The notes: generated from the sequence alone by a model not told the origin. Counted from the stretch's first letter, positions 1-8,760 are shown. The stretch is DNA of 64,000 bases from DASSNU01 sp035701265 (GCA_035701265.1 DASSNU010000010.1:62001-126000), one strand, 5' to 3'. Made by a program: numbers and translations.

Positions 1-2
1 CT

Positions 3-119
3 CCCGACGCGCTCATCGCGGCACTCGCTCGCGCAGTGCGCCGGCGGCCGCGCGGGGGCGCGCACCGCTCCGCCGTCGTGGGCTCATCCGTGGGCTTCGG
101 CGCGTCTCGTGGTGCATGA
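3..119 (+). CDS. C-terminal end of an unidentified gene (partial)
   Basis: An open frame enters from the left edge and stops at TGA 117-119. It encodes about 38 residues with an alanine/arginine-rich, helix-like beginning (PDALIAALARAVRR). Its third codon positions are nearly all G or C, as in the neighbouring genes, which is the only support for it being coding. No family can be named from this tail. It may be chance in such G+C-rich DNA. Confidence 0.35.
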   Translation, partial: PDALIAALARAVRRRPRGGAHRSAVVGSSVGFGASRGA

Positions 120-351
120 GTGCAGTATGCCTTCGGGGGTCGGGCGCGACAAGCGCGCTTGGCGCCGCGCACACTCGCCCCACGGCGGGGCTGGCGGTAA
201 CTTCTGGGCTTCCCCTCCTCCCCGTCGCGCAAAGATGCGTGCGACACCGGCGGAAGAGGCGGCGCACATCAACGTCCGCCACGCGGGGGACGTATTCGCC
301 TGTAGAGCTCCGTGCGAGCCTGGCATCCGTCTCACCTTCACCGCTCGCCCC
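120..351. other. 232-bp leader before the TonB receptor; no element recognised
   Basis: I looked for cobalamin, TPP and other riboswitch core boxes on both strands ahead of the receptor gene and saw none. An upstream GTG at 109 and an ATG at 116 open frames here, but codon use is poor compared with neighbours. I read the stretch as non-coding 5' region. Confidence 0.4.
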
Positions 352-2664
352 ATGACGACATCGCGTCCGTTCGCATCCGTCCGCGCTGGCAGCACAGCCC
401 GGCATTCCTTCTTTCTCCGCGCCCTGGTGGTGACGGCGGCCGCGGGGCTCGCCGTACCGGCGCAAGTCGCCGTGGCGCAGACGCCCTCCACCGGCAGCAT
501 TGTGGGGACCGTCACCGCGGCGGAAACGTCCACGCCACTCTCCGGCGTGCGTGTTTCCATAGAAGGGGCGAGCCGCAGCGTGCTCACCGACGAGAGCGGG
601 CACTATCGTCTCCCCGGGCTCACCGAGGGACGCTACGTCGTCACCGCGCTGCGCCTGGGGCGCACTCCGGCGCGCGACACGGTGCAGCTCGCGCCGGGCG
701 CGTCGGTCACGGTGAACTTCTCCCTCGTGCACGGCGCAATTCTCCTGCCGGGCGTGGTCACCACCGCCACGCGCGGCGTCGAGGCCGCCGGCCACGCTAC
801 CGCCACCGTCAACGTGCTCCCTACCGAGGCAGTGCGCACGAGCCCCGCGCGCACGGTTGATGATCTCCTTCGCGAGATGCCCGGGCTCGAGCTCCCGCGC
901 ACGAGCAGCACCGTGTCCGGACCCGAGGAGATCGTCTCGATCCGCGGCACCGATGAAGGGCGCACGCTCGTGCTCGCCGACGGGGTGCCGCTCAACGATC
1001 CGTGGGGAGAGTGGATCGAATGGAACCGCGTTCCGCGACAGGCGGTGGACCGCGTGGAAGTCGTCGAGGGCGGCGGCTCCAGCCTGTACGGCAACTACGC
1101 CATGGGCGGCGTGATCCACGTGCTCACGCGCCCGATCGCGCCGCGCACGGTGATAGCGACGGCCAGCGGCGGCAGCCGCGATGCGGCCGACGTGTCGCTC
1201 TACGGCTCCGAGGTGCGCGGGCGGCTCGGCGTCTCGCTGGATGGCGACTACGGCAGCGGCGGCGGATACGAGCTTCTGCGCGAGGATCAGCGCGGACCGG
1301 TGGACCGCGAGAGCGAGGTGAAGCGCCGCAGCGTGAATGCGCGCGCCGAGTACGCGCTCGGCAACGCGAGCACGCTCTCCGGCACCGTCGGCTACTTCAA
1401 TGACGATCGCTCGCTTGGCACCCTGCTCACCGAGCCAAACTCGCGCCGCATCTGGAGCGGGAGTGCGCGCGGAAGCTTCGGCAACGTGGGCGGCGGACGG
1501 ATGAACGTGACCGTCTTCGGGCAGGACCAGTGGTACGTGAGCCACCAGGCGAGCGTCGCCCCCGACCGCAGCGTCGAGACGCTCGCGCTGGCGCAGACCA
1601 TCCCCAGCCACGACATCGGCGGCTCGATCGACTGGTCGCGCCCCGCCGGGCCCTTCCAGCGGATCGCGGTGGGCGCGGACGTGCGCCTGATGAAGGGAAG
1701 GCTCGACGAGGACGTGTTCGACGCCGGCGGCAGCTTTACCGGAAAGCGCAGCTCAGGCGGCTCGCAGCAGATCGGCGGGCTGTTCGTGCAGGGCATTCTC
1801 GCTCCCGTCAACCGGCTGCGTCTCGAGATGAGCGTGCGCGCCGATGGCTGGCGCAACAACGACGGCTCGCGCGTCGACAACACGAGCGGCACGCCGGAAG
1901 TCACCACCTTCGATTCGCGCACCGATGGCGCGCTCTCCCCGCGACTGGGGGCGAGATACGAGCTCGGATCGGGCGTGGCCGTGCGCGCGTCGTTCTACCA
2001 GGCGTTCCGCGCGCCGACGTTGAGCGAGCAGTTCCGTACCTTCTTCGGCGGACCCAACGTCTTCCAGGGAAATCCGGAGCTCGGCCCCGAGCATCTCACC
2101 GGCGGAGACGTGGGGATCGACGTGACACCCGGCTCCGGCGTGGAGTTCCGGCTTACCGGGTTCTGGAACCAGATGCGCGACCTTGCGTCGTTCGTGCGTG
2201 TGGGCGATGCGCCGGGCGGCGGGTCGCTGCTCCAGCGCGAGAACGTGGGGCGCGCGCGGAGCCGCGGGATCGAAGCGGAGCTCGCTCTCCATCCGCTGGA
2301 CGCGCTGACCGTCGCGGCCACGTACAACTACGACGACACGAAGGTGCCGTCCACCGGACAGCGCGTGGCGCGCGTGCCGCTCAACCGCGGGAGCGCGCGT
2401 GTCACGTACGACGCGCCGCGGCTGTTCACCGGCACGCTCATCTATCGCTACGAGGGGACCAACACCACCATCGGCGGCGCACCGCTCGGCGCATTCGCCG
2501 TGGTCGACGCCGACGTGCGGCGCGAGCTCACGCGCGACGTCGTGGCCTTCCTGGGCGTCGAGAATCTGTTCGACCGGGACTACGCGGTGAACCTGCTGGG
2601 GCCGCTCGAGTTCCAGGGGCTCCCCCGGACAGTCCGCGGAGGCGTGCGGATCGTCGTGCGGTAA
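352..2664 (+). CDS. TonB-dependent outer membrane receptor with carboxypeptidase-regulatory-like N-domain
   Basis: Predicted 770-aa outer membrane receptor for TonB-energised uptake of a siderophore, vitamin or similar ligand. ATG 352 is chosen because it gives a signal peptide (about residues 1-43, hydrophobic run ALVVTAAAGLAV, cleavage near AVAQ). A carboxypeptidase-regulatory-like beta-sandwich follows (about 46-125, GSIVGTVTAAETSTPLSGVRV), then the plug (about 135-250, with RTVDDLLREMPGLEL, SIRGTDEGRTLVLADGVPL and VEVVEGGGSSLYGNYAMGG). The rest is a beta barrel ending in an aromatic/hydrophobic strand (VRGGVRIVVR). A regulatory-like domain before the plug is common in Bacteroidota and Gemmatimonadota receptors. 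The plug/barrel sequence is closer to BtuB/cobalamin-type receptors than to SusC, but the substrate cannot be told, and no cobalamin riboswitch is visible upstream. No transport partners are adjacent. Confidence 0.92.
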   Translation: MTTSRPFASVRAGSTARHSFFLRALVVTAAAGLAVPAQVAVAQTPSTGSIVGTVTAAETSTPLSGVRVSIEGASRSVLTDESGHYRLPGLTEGRYVVTALRLGRTPARDTVQLAPGASVTVNFSLVHGAILLPGVVTTATRGVEAAGHATATVNVLPTEAVRTSPARTVDDLLREMPGLELPRTSSTVSGPEEIVSIRGTDEGRTLVLADGVPLNDPWGEWIEWNRVPRQAVDRVEVVEGGGSSLYGNYAMGGVIHVLTRPIAPRTVIATASGGSRDAADVSLYGSEVRGRLGVSLDGDYGSGGGYELLREDQRGPVDRESEVKRRSVNARAEYALGNASTLSGTVGYFNDDRSLGTLLTEPNSRRIWSGSARGSFGNVGGGRMNVTVFGQDQWYVSHQASVAPDRSVETLALAQTIPSHDIGGSIDWSRPAGPFQRIAVGADVRLMKGRLDEDVFDAGGSFTGKRSSGGSQQIGGLFVQGILAPVNRLRLEMSVRADGWRNNDGSRVDNTSGTPEVTTFDSRTDGALSPRLGARYELGSGVAVRASFYQAFRAPTLSEQFRTFFGGPNVFQGNPELGPEHLTGGDVGIDVTPGSGVEFRLTGFWNQMRDLASFVRVGDAPGGGSLLQRENVGRARSRGIEAELALHPLDALTVAATYNYDDTKVPSTGQRVARVPLNRGSARVTYDAPRLFTGTLIYRYEGTNTTIGGAPLGAFAVVDADVRRELTRDVVAFLGVENLFDRDYAVNLLGPLEFQGLPRTVRGGVRIVVR

Positions 2665-2804
2665 CAGGTAATGGGATGGGGGGGACGGCGGGCGGACCGG
2701 ACACCGGACCGATCGTCGTTCCCCCGTGTGCGCTCCCCCGCCGCGGTTCCCCCCGAAACCGGGCATGAGCGCTCTGCGTAGTAGCAATCAAGGAGGGCCA
2801 CACC

Positions 2805-3092
2805 ATGCTCGGTCTCATCACACTTGGCATTGCTGCCACCGCGTCCGGGTTCGGCTACGTGAAGTCGCGCCACTTCGTGCGCGACCGGTTGCGTTTCGTC
2901 GATGCGGCACAGAAGGGGATCACCCCGTGGCTCGCCGGCCTGGGCGCCGCCCTGCTCGCCGCGCCGATCGTCGCCTTCCTTCCCTTCGTGGGCGGCGGCA
3001 CCGCGTTGCTGCTCGGTGTGTCGGTCGGGTTGGGGGTGGCGCACGGCGCGCGCGACGTGCGACGCGGAGTGCCCTACCAGCTCACGCCGTAG
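2805..3092 (+). CDS. Small hydrophobic membrane protein
   Basis: 95-aa protein of unknown function. The start is well supported by a strong ribosome site (AAGGAGG, 8-9 bases before ATG 2805). A hydrophobic N-terminus (LITLGIAATASGFGYV) is followed by a charged stretch (KSRHFVRDRLRF) and then two hydrophobic segments (about 41-60 and 62-78) rich in Gly/Ala, so two or three membrane passes are likely. It lies alone between the TonB receptor and the convergent ispH. I do not recognise a family. Confidence 0.7.
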   Translation: MLGLITLGIAATASGFGYVKSRHFVRDRLRFVDAAQKGITPWLAGLGAALLAAPIVAFLPFVGGGTALLLGVSVGLGVAHGARDVRRGVPYQLTP

Positions 3093-3100
3093 CGCGAAGG

Positions 3101-3115
3101 CGTAGCGAGGCTACG
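3101..3115. terminator. Short hairpin between convergent genes
   Basis: CGTAGC-GAG-GCTACG forms a 6-bp stem with a 3-base loop just after the small membrane gene and before the convergent end of ispH. There is no U-tract, so a terminator role is a guess from position. Confidence 0.3.
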
Positions 3116-3173
3116 GGTTACCGGATCCGCACGCGCGCACAGCACCACACGCGTGGGCGCCGACGCGCCTCGC

Positions 3174-4391
3174 CTACGCGACCGCGTCCGGATCGATGCC
3201 GCGCGTGGCCAGGATGGCGGCGATCGTCTGCGCGATCTTGCTGTTCGGCGTGCTCGCCCCCGCGGTCACCCCCACGCGGAGCGGGCCGGGCGCGCTGAGC
3301 CAGTGCAGCGTGGCCGTCTCGCCGCTCTCCCCCACCGGCTTGTGCCGGATCACCCCGCGCTGCACGTCCACGCAGTCGGCATCGGCAATGTGATAGGTGG
3401 GGACGCGCTCCGCGCAGATGGCGGCCAGCGACATCGTGTTGCTCGAGTTGTAACCGCCCACCACGACCATCACGTCCAGCGACTCCTCGAGCAGCTCCTT
3501 CACCGCGTCCTGCCGGTCCTGCGTGGCGCTGCAGATGGTGTCGAACGAGAGAAAGTTCGCCGCGCGATACTCGGCGCCGTGCGCCTGCTCGATCGCGTCC
3601 CCCACCGCGGCGGCGATGGCGAGCGACTCGCTCGCCAGCATGGTCGTCTGGTTCGCCACGCCGACGCGCGCCAGGTGCCGAGCCGGATCGAAGCCGGGCG
3701 ACACAGCGTGCCCCAGCGCATCGAGCAGCTCGCGCGACGTGCACTGGCCGGTGATGAACGAGCACACCACGCGCGCCTCCGCCATGTCGCGCACCACCAC
3801 GTAGTGCGCGCCGGGAAGCTGGAGCGCCTGCGACGCGGTGGCGCGCGTCTCCTCGTGCGCGTGCTTCCCGTGGATGAGCGAGGTGAACCCCTCGCGCGCG
3901 TAGCGCTCCACGCGCTTCCAGACGTTGAGCACCGAGCCGCACGTGGTGTCCACCACCACGCACCCGATGGCGCGCAGCCGCTCGAAGTCCCCCATGGTGA
4001 CGCCGAACGCGGGGATGATCACCACGTCATCGGCGCGCACGTCGCTGAAGTCGAACTCTCCCTCGGTGCCCGTGCCGCGCGCAAGAATGCGGACGCCCAT
4101 CGCGTCCAGCTTCCGGTTCACGTGCGGGTTGTGGATGATCTCACCCACCAGGACGATCCGCCGGTCGGGAAACTTGGCGCGCGCCTGGTACGCGTAGTCC
4201 ACCGCGCGCTCCACGCCGTAGCAGAAGCCGAACTCCCGCGCCAGCCGGATGGTCACGTCTCCGGCGGTGAGGGTGAACTCCCGCTCCCGGAGCAGGTCCA
4301 CCAGGCGACCGCTGTAGTCGGCCTCGAGCTCGTCGCGGACGTGCCCCTTGAGACCGAAACCCTTCCGAAAGTACGTCCCGTCGCCGTCCAT
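3174..4391 (-). CDS. ispH: 4-hydroxy-3-methylbut-2-enyl diphosphate reductase (IspH/LytB), long form
   Basis: Last enzyme of the MEP isoprenoid pathway: a [4Fe-4S] reductase converting HMBPP to IPP and DMAPP in the cytoplasm. The three cluster cysteines are visible in GFCYGVERAV, VDTTCGSVLNVWKRV and TICSATQDRQ. Downstream motifs include GGYNSSNTMSLAAIC and ITAGASTP-like VTAGASTPN. At about 405 aa it is longer than the ~315-aa E. coli enzyme and matches the cyanobacterial/plant-type long form, including the TYFRKGFG N-terminus. I prefer ATG 4391 for that reason. GTG 4418, in frame and overlapping the TGA of a mini-ORF (MFPTG), is the alternative. It stands alone, convergent with the small membrane gene. 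Confidence 0.95.
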   Translation of the reverse strand: MDGDGTYFRKGFGLKGHVRDELEADYSGRLVDLLREREFTLTAGDVTIRLAREFGFCYGVERAVDYAYQARAKFPDRRIVLVGEIIHNPHVNRKLDAMGVRILARGTGTEGEFDFSDVRADDVVIIPAFGVTMGDFERLRAIGCVVVDTTCGSVLNVWKRVERYAREGFTSLIHGKHAHEETRATASQALQLPGAHYVVVRDMAEARVVCSFITGQCTSRELLDALGHAVSPGFDPARHLARVGVANQTTMLASESLAIAAAVGDAIEQAHGAEYRAANFLSFDTICSATQDRQDAVKELLEESLDVMVVVGGYNSSNTMSLAAICAERVPTYHIADADCVDVQRGVIRHKPVGESGETATLHWLSAPGPLRVGVTAGASTPNSKIAQTIAAILATRGIDPDAVA

Positions 4392-4531
4392 GAGCTTCAC
4401 GTGTCCACGCCCGGTCACCCTGTAGGAAACATTGAAGTACCAACCGCTTAGCTAGAAAGCGCCAACCACTCGGAAGACAATTGCTCACTGGGCGCAATCT
4501 AGCGCGCTGGGGGGACGCCGGCCAACGCGCC

Positions 4532-4570
4532 TGGCGACGGGCGGGATGCCGCGCTAGCATAGCCTCTATG
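4532..4570 (+). promoter_or_regulatory. Predicted promoter with leaderless mini-ORF start
   Basis: A -10-like TAGCAT at 4555-4560 lies exactly 7 bases before ATG 4568, with a weak -35 (TGGCGA, 4532-4537) 17 bases upstream. Transcription would begin at or next to the ATG of an 8-codon mini-ORF (see next entry). Confidence 0.4.
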
Positions 4571-4594
4571 CGGCATCTCACCGGAGCGCCATGA
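4568..4594 (+). CDS. Putative leader peptide MRHLTGAP upstream of the LD-carboxypeptidase
   Basis: Eight codons and a TGA that overlaps the ATG of the downstream gene (ATGA, 4591-4594). The GGAG ribosome site of that gene lies inside the mini-ORF. The ATG sits where transcription should start, 7 bases after TAGCAT, so a ribosome could load leaderlessly and then couple to the main gene. The peptide has no recognisable function. The architecture resembles that ahead of the O-antigen-ligase-like gene, but chance cannot be excluded for one case. Confidence 0.35.
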   Translation: MRHLTGAP

Positions 4595-5721
4595 CCGCCG
4601 ACCGTGACGGCGACCGGCCGCCGCTCCTCCGTCCTCCTCCCCTCGTCCGCGGCGACGCGATCGGCATCGTAGCGCCCTCGTACGCCCCGCGTGAAGGGTG
4701 GCTCTTTCGCGGGATCAAGGCGCTCGAGCGCGCAGGCTACTCCGTGGTGCTCGACCCGGACATCGCCATGCGCCGCCGCTTTCGCCGCGACGAGGATGAG
4801 CGCCGCGCCGAGAACTTCATGGGCGTCTGGCTCGATCCCAAGGTCAAGGCGGTGATCGGGGGGACGGGAGGCTACGGCGCCGTCCGCATGCTCCCGTACC
4901 TCGAGCCGGAGATCTTCCGCCGCAACCCGAAGGCGTTCGTCGGCTACTCCGACATCACCGCTCTCCACCTCTGGCTCATGCGCCGCGCGAATCTGCGCGC
5001 CTTCCACGGCCCTACCGTCGACGATCTCATCCCGAGCGCGCGCGACCCGACCATGTCGTCGCTCCTCGCCGCGCTCACCACGCCGCGCCCCGCCACGCGC
5101 CTCGGGCGCGGGATCACGCGCGTACTCCGACCCGGGCGCGCCGTGGGACGGCTGGTGGGAGGAAACCTCTCCCTCGTGCAGCAGACCATCGGCACGCCGT
5201 ACGAGATCGACACGCGCGATGCGATCCTCTTCCTCGAGGAGACGCGCGATCCGATGTCCGTGCTCGACGAGCGGCTGGTGCACCTGCGCGCGGCGGGGCT
5301 CCTGCGCCCGGTACGCGGCGTCGTCTTCGGCCAGCTCTCGATCGACCGCTCCGAGGAAGATGAATTCGAGAACTTCCTCCTCGATCTCATCTCCGACCTC
5401 GACGTCCCCATCCTCACCGACTTTCCCGCCGGACACGAGGTGCCGAACCTGTGCATCCCCCTCGGCACCGACGTGGAGCTGGTGGCGGAGGAGCGAACGG
5501 GGTGGCTGGCCTACCGCGAGGATGCGCTCGAGACGCCGGAGCCCGCGCCGGATACGGCGCGGAACGGCGCGGACGCGATCGGCGACGCTACGCGCGCGCA
5601 GGCCATCACGCCACTCCCGGCCGCGCCCGTCGTATCCACAAACGGCAACGGCGCGGGGGACGCGCCCGTCAGCGCGCCGGAGGAGCCGCGGCCGAGCGCG
5701 CCGCTTCGCTCGTCATCGTGA
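4591..5721 (+). CDS. ldcA: LD-carboxypeptidase, peptidase family S66 (LdcA/MccF-like)
   Basis: Serine carboxypeptidase of the S66 family. Members trim D-Ala from the murein tetrapeptide during peptidoglycan recycling, or cleave microcin C-like peptides (MccF). The Ser-Glu-His triad is visible: Ser120 in KAFVGYSDITALHLW, Glu216/217 in ILFLEETRDP, His282 in PAGHEVPN. The fold starts with GDAIGIVAPSYAPREG and GTGGYGAVRMLPYL. The core ends near residue 310. The final ~65 residues are low-complexity Ala/Pro/Arg, probably disordered, and overlap the convergent thioesterase gene by 53 bp. Start ATG 4591 has GGAG four bases upstream. No signal peptide, so cytoplasmic recycling is the best guess; MccF-like detoxification is the alternative. 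Confidence 0.9.
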   Translation: MTADRDGDRPPLLRPPPLVRGDAIGIVAPSYAPREGWLFRGIKALERAGYSVVLDPDIAMRRRFRRDEDERRAENFMGVWLDPKVKAVIGGTGGYGAVRMLPYLEPEIFRRNPKAFVGYSDITALHLWLMRRANLRAFHGPTVDDLIPSARDPTMSSLLAALTTPRPATRLGRGITRVLRPGRAVGRLVGGNLSLVQQTIGTPYEIDTRDAILFLEETRDPMSVLDERLVHLRAAGLLRPVRGVVFGQLSIDRSEEDEFENFLLDLISDLDVPILTDFPAGHEVPNLCIPLGTDVELVAEERTGWLAYREDALETPEPAPDTARNGADAIGDATRAQAITPLPAAPVVSTNGNGAGDAPVSAPEEPRPSAPLRSSS

Positions 5722-6127
5722 ACGGCTCGATCGCGCGCACCACGTCGGGGGGGAGCGGCTTCTTGCGCATCTCCGCGCGCGAGACGCACACCACCACCTC
5801 GTGCGCCGCCGCGTGGAGCGGCGTGCGCTCCGGGCCGAAGACGTCGAAGTTGATGGTGAGCGACGTCGTCCCGATCCGGCTGAAATAGGTCACCACCTCC
5901 AGCCGCTCGTCCAGCACGGCGGGGGCGAAGAACTCCGCGTGCATCACCTTCCGCGGCAGCCACAGATCGTACCGGTCGAACATCTGCTTCATCGGCAGGC
6001 CGGCCGCGCGGAAGATCTCCTCCTCGGCGATCTCGAAGAAGCGGATGTAGGCGCCGTAGCAGATGATGCCGGCGAGGTCGATGTCGCCCCACCGCACGTA
6101 CTCGTTCACGACGAAGGGACGCGCCAT
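5669..6127 (-). CDS. Acyl-CoA thioesterase, 4-hydroxybenzoyl-CoA thioesterase-like hotdog fold
   Basis: 152-aa single hotdog-domain enzyme expected to hydrolyse acyl-CoA thioesters. The N-terminus EYVRWGDIDLAGIICYGAYIRFFEIAEE corresponds to the family's D-x-x-G-(V/I)-x-(H/C/Y)-(F/Y)-(A/G)-x-Y active-site stretch: Asp is present and the helix follows. A Cys-Tyr pair (ICYGAY) stands where many members have a His-Asn. LTINFDVF and VCVSRAEMRKKPLP fit the later strands. The start ATG 6127 overlaps the TGA of the upstream DinB gene by one base, so the two are probably translationally coupled. The C-terminal tail (SAAAPPAR) overlaps the convergent LD-carboxypeptidase gene. The substrate is unknown. 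Confidence 0.85.
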   Translation of the reverse strand: MARPFVVNEYVRWGDIDLAGIICYGAYIRFFEIAEEEIFRAAGLPMKQMFDRYDLWLPRKVMHAEFFAPAVLDERLEVVTYFSRIGTTSLTINFDVFGPERTPLHAAAHEVVVCVSRAEMRKKPLPPDVVRAIEPFTMTSEAARSAAAPPAR

Positions 6128-6594
6128 CACCACTCCATCCGGCGGCGGAACTCCACGATCTGATCGATGTGGTGGTCGCCGTGCCAGGCCAGCAGCTCGA
6201 GCTGCGCATCCAACCCCATTGGTCCACGCTCCGGGTGTCGTCCGATGAACCGCCACGACTCGGGCCACGCCGCGAGAAAGAGCTCCGTCCCCATGCGCCG
6301 GCAGAGCGCGAACGCATCCACCGCGGCCGCCGTCGAGGTGACCCCGGCCAGCGACTCCACCCACGCATCCTGATCGAACGTCTGCAGCTCCGAGCCAGGC
6401 TGCGCGAGGATGCGGCGGATGCGCAGCAGTCCGTGCAGATCGCTGTCCGCCAGGTGCACGCAGAGCTGATGCACGCTCCACTTGCCCTCGTCGCGCGGCG
6501 CGGCGATCTGCTCCTCGCTGAGCTCGCGCACCGCGGCGCGCAGGCGATCGGGCGCGGACGCGTAGGTGGCGATGAGCTCCGCCCGGGTACTCAC
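6127..6594 (-). CDS. DinB-like four-helix-bundle protein
   Basis: 155-aa member of the DinB/YfiT-like superfamily: metal-binding four-helix bundles, some acting as mycothiol- or bacillithiol-dependent transferases or hydrolases. The three-His metal site is recognisable: WSVHQLCVHLADSDLHGLLR for the first part and LLAWHGDHHIDQIVEFRRRM for the last. GTG 6594 is taken as start because the coding pattern and homologous region begin at STRAELIATYASAPDRLR. Its stop overlaps the thioesterase start by one base. Biochemical role unknown. Confidence 0.85.
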   Translation of the reverse strand: MSTRAELIATYASAPDRLRAAVRELSEEQIAAPRDEGKWSVHQLCVHLADSDLHGLLRIRRILAQPGSELQTFDQDAWVESLAGVTSTAAAVDAFALCRRMGTELFLAAWPESWRFIGRHPERGPMGLDAQLELLAWHGDHHIDQIVEFRRRMEW

Positions 6595-6897
6595 GATAGC
6601 ACTCTCGGCTGAACGAATGGTCGTGGAGCGGCGGCCGCCCTCGTGCAGGGGAGCGCTCCACCATGAGGACGCGCGGCCCCCGTCCCCGGTGACGCCCTGC
6701 GGGAAGCGCGCCGCCCTCTCCCGCCTGGCCCGCGCGCGCCGCAGTGGAGAGCGCACGCGGCCCGCGGCGGATGCTCGTCCGGCGGAGCTCGGTGCCTCGA
6801 AGCTACCGGCCCCCCTGCCGGATGTCACGCGGCGCGTGAGCGCCGCTTGTTCGACGGGCGCGGAGCCGGGCGCGCGTCCGTGCGTTCGCTTACGCGC
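6595..6897. other. 303-bp stretch without a gene
   Basis: Between the chemotaxis receptor (ends at 6898) and the DinB gene (starts at 6594), both on the minus strand. The DinB frame stays open upstream to 6828, but that extension is Arg/Gly/Ala-rich, lacks family similarity and looks like a G+C-rich accident. I see no promoter, hairpin or RNA here that I would defend. Confidence 0.4.
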
Positions 6898-8760
6898 CTA
6901 CGCGGCGGTTCCCACCCTGCGCCGGTCGCGGAGCGTGGACTCGTCCGCGTCCTCATCCAGGCGGAAGAACGCCAGACGCGCCTGCAGCGCCTCGGCCTGC
7001 GCGGACACGCGCCGCGCGGTGGATGCGAGTGCCGCGGCGGCGCCGGCCGTGCGCCGCGTCAACTGGTCGGCCTCCTGCATGGTGTCGCTCACGTGCTGCA
7101 GCTCGTCCGCCTGCACCGTGGAGCCCTCGGCCACCTGGACGACCAGATCCGACGTGTGCTGGATGGAGCTCACCAGCTCGCCCAGCGTGGTGCCGGAGTG
7201 CTCGGCCACCTCGCGTCCTGCCGTCACGAGCGAGCTCACCTCGCGCGCCACCGCCTGGCTGTGCTCCGCCAGCGCGCGCACCTCGGCGGCCACGACGGCG
7301 AATCCGCGTCCGTGCTCGCCCGCGCGCGCGGCTTCCACCGCGGCGTTCAGCGCGAGCAGGTTGATCTGCGTCGCGATCTCCTCGATCACGAACACCTTTT
7401 CGGTGACGTGCGTGAGCGCGTCCACCGCGTTGCGCATCGCCTGCGCGCTGGCATCGGCGCGCTGCGCATCGCTGGCCGCCACCTGTCCCATGCGGCGGTG
7501 CTCGTGTGCCGTGCGCTCCATCTGCTCGCTGATGCCGCGAATGGCCTGCGTCGTGCGCTCCACCGCGCGCGCTTCGCGCTCGGTGCCGTCGGACAGCCCG
7601 TCCGCCGACGCGGCCAGCTCGCCGGCCACGCCGGTCATGAGCTGCGCGCTCGCGTGCATCTCGCGCGTGGCCGCGGCCAGCGCGCGCAGCATCGCCTGGA
7701 ACGCGCGGCCGAACTCATCCGCGCCCGACCGCACGGCGACGTGCGGCGTCAGATTCCCCTGCGCGATCTCGGTGGCCACGCCCGCCATCTCGCGCAGGTA
7801 GGCGGTCATGTGCCGGAAGGCGAGGCCGAACGCATCGCGCTCGGAGCGCGGCGTCACGTCGCGCGCCAGATCCCCGGTGGAGATCGCCGCCGCGACCGCC
7901 GCCATCTCGCGGAGCGAGCCGGCCATGGCGCGCATCGATACGAGGAGCTGTCCCACCTCGTCCATCTCGCCCGGCTCCGGGTCCACCGTCACGTCCCCCT
8001 CGGCAAGCCGGTCCGCCGTGGTCACCGCCTGCTGCAGGCGGGTGCGCAGCGCTCCCGTGATGATGCGCGACACGAGTCCCAGCAGCACCGTGCTGATCCC
8101 CGTGACCAGCGCGACCAGCAGCCAGGTGGCACGCGTGGCGGTGCGCGCGGCGGCGAAGCCCTGCTGTGCCTGTCGCTCCGCATCGACCCGATTGCGCTCC
8201 AGCGACTCGCGCAGCCCGGTGTACATCGAGCGCATGGAGTCGAGCGACGTCTGGAGCCCGCTGCTCACGTCGCCACGGATCCACGCTTCACTCGTCCGGC
8301 GCGCGAACGCGTAGTACGCGTCGAACCGCTGCTCCATGCGCGTCACGTCCGTACCGGGCAGGAGTCCGTTTTGTCGGAGCGTGCGCGTCGTCTCCGCGAA
8401 CGCGCTGGCGGCGGAATCCGCGCGGGAGAGTTGCTCCGCGTCGCGCACGGCAACGGCATCCTGCAGCTCGCGCTGCGTGGTGGCGAGCGTCTGCTGCAAC
8501 GCGCGGCTCGCGTCCACCAGCGGATAGTACGCACGCTGCACGCGCGAGAGACGGTGGTCCGACAGGATGCCCAGCACCGTGGTGGAGAGGAGGATCACCG
8601 CGAACGCCACGGTGGCCATCCATGGCATGAGCCCGATCTTCTGGCTGAACGGAAGCCGCTGGAAGCGACGCTCCAGCCGGTGCACGGCACGCACGCTCGC
8701 CAGCTCGTCCAGCGCGCGGAGCTCCGTGTCGGAGTGGGACCCGCGCCGCGGCGTCGCCAT
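6898..8760 (-). CDS. Methyl-accepting chemotaxis protein with stacked HAMP domains
   Basis: 620-aa transmembrane chemoreceptor. The N-terminal cytoplasmic tail is followed by TM1 (about 44-66, LMPWMATVAFAVILLSTTVLGIL), a helical periplasmic ligand domain (about 67-210), and TM2 (about 212-236). Several HAMP-like segments follow (LAEGDVTVDPEPGEMDEVG, ISTGDLARDVTPRSERDAFG, IAQGNLTPHVAVRSGADEFG), then the signalling coiled coil. The hairpin tip reads EEIATQINLLALNAAVEAAR-AGEHGRGFAVVAAEVR, the invariant contact site for CheA/CheW. No C-terminal CheR-binding pentapeptide is seen. ATG 8760 overlaps the stop of the upstream porin gene by one base. Together with the periplasmic phosphate-binding-like protein at the head of the operon, it suggests a sensing unit. 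No other che genes are in the window. Confidence 0.93.
   Translation of the reverse strand: MATPRRGSHSDTELRALDELASVRAVHRLERRFQRLPFSQKIGLMPWMATVAFAVILLSTTVLGILSDHRLSRVQRAYYPLVDASRALQQTLATTQRELQDAVAVRDAEQLSRADSAASAFAETTRTLRQNGLLPGTDVTRMEQRFDAYYAFARRTSEAWIRGDVSSGLQTSLDSMRSMYTGLRESLERNRVDAERQAQQGFAAARTATRATWLLVALVTGISTVLLGLVSRIITGALRTRLQQAVTTADRLAEGDVTVDPEPGEMDEVGQLLVSMRAMAGSLREMAAVAAAISTGDLARDVTPRSERDAFGLAFRHMTAYLREMAGVATEIAQGNLTPHVAVRSGADEFGRAFQAMLRALAAATREMHASAQLMTGVAGELAASADGLSDGTEREARAVERTTQAIRGISEQMERTAHEHRRMGQVAASDAQRADASAQAMRNAVDALTHVTEKVFVIEEIATQINLLALNAAVEAARAGEHGRGFAVVAAEVRALAEHSQAVAREVSSLVTAGREVAEHSGTTLGELVSSIQHTSDLVVQVAEGSTVQADELQHVSDTMQEADQLTRRTAGAAAALASTARRVSAQAEALQARLAFFRLDEDADESTLRDRRRVGTAA

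Noticed and set aside
120..351. Cobalamin or other riboswitch before the TonB receptor
   Set aside because: No B12-box or other conserved core could be found on either strand.
116..355. 79-codon frame before the TonB receptor, overlapping its start as ATGA
   Set aside because: Third-position G+C is much lower than in neighbours and the product is a featureless Arg/Ser/Pro mix; kept only as leader.
13..1611. Long minus-strand open frame under the TonB receptor
   Set aside because: Arg/His/Ala-rich shadow of the plus-strand gene with no domain similarity; the receptor frame has all the family motifs.
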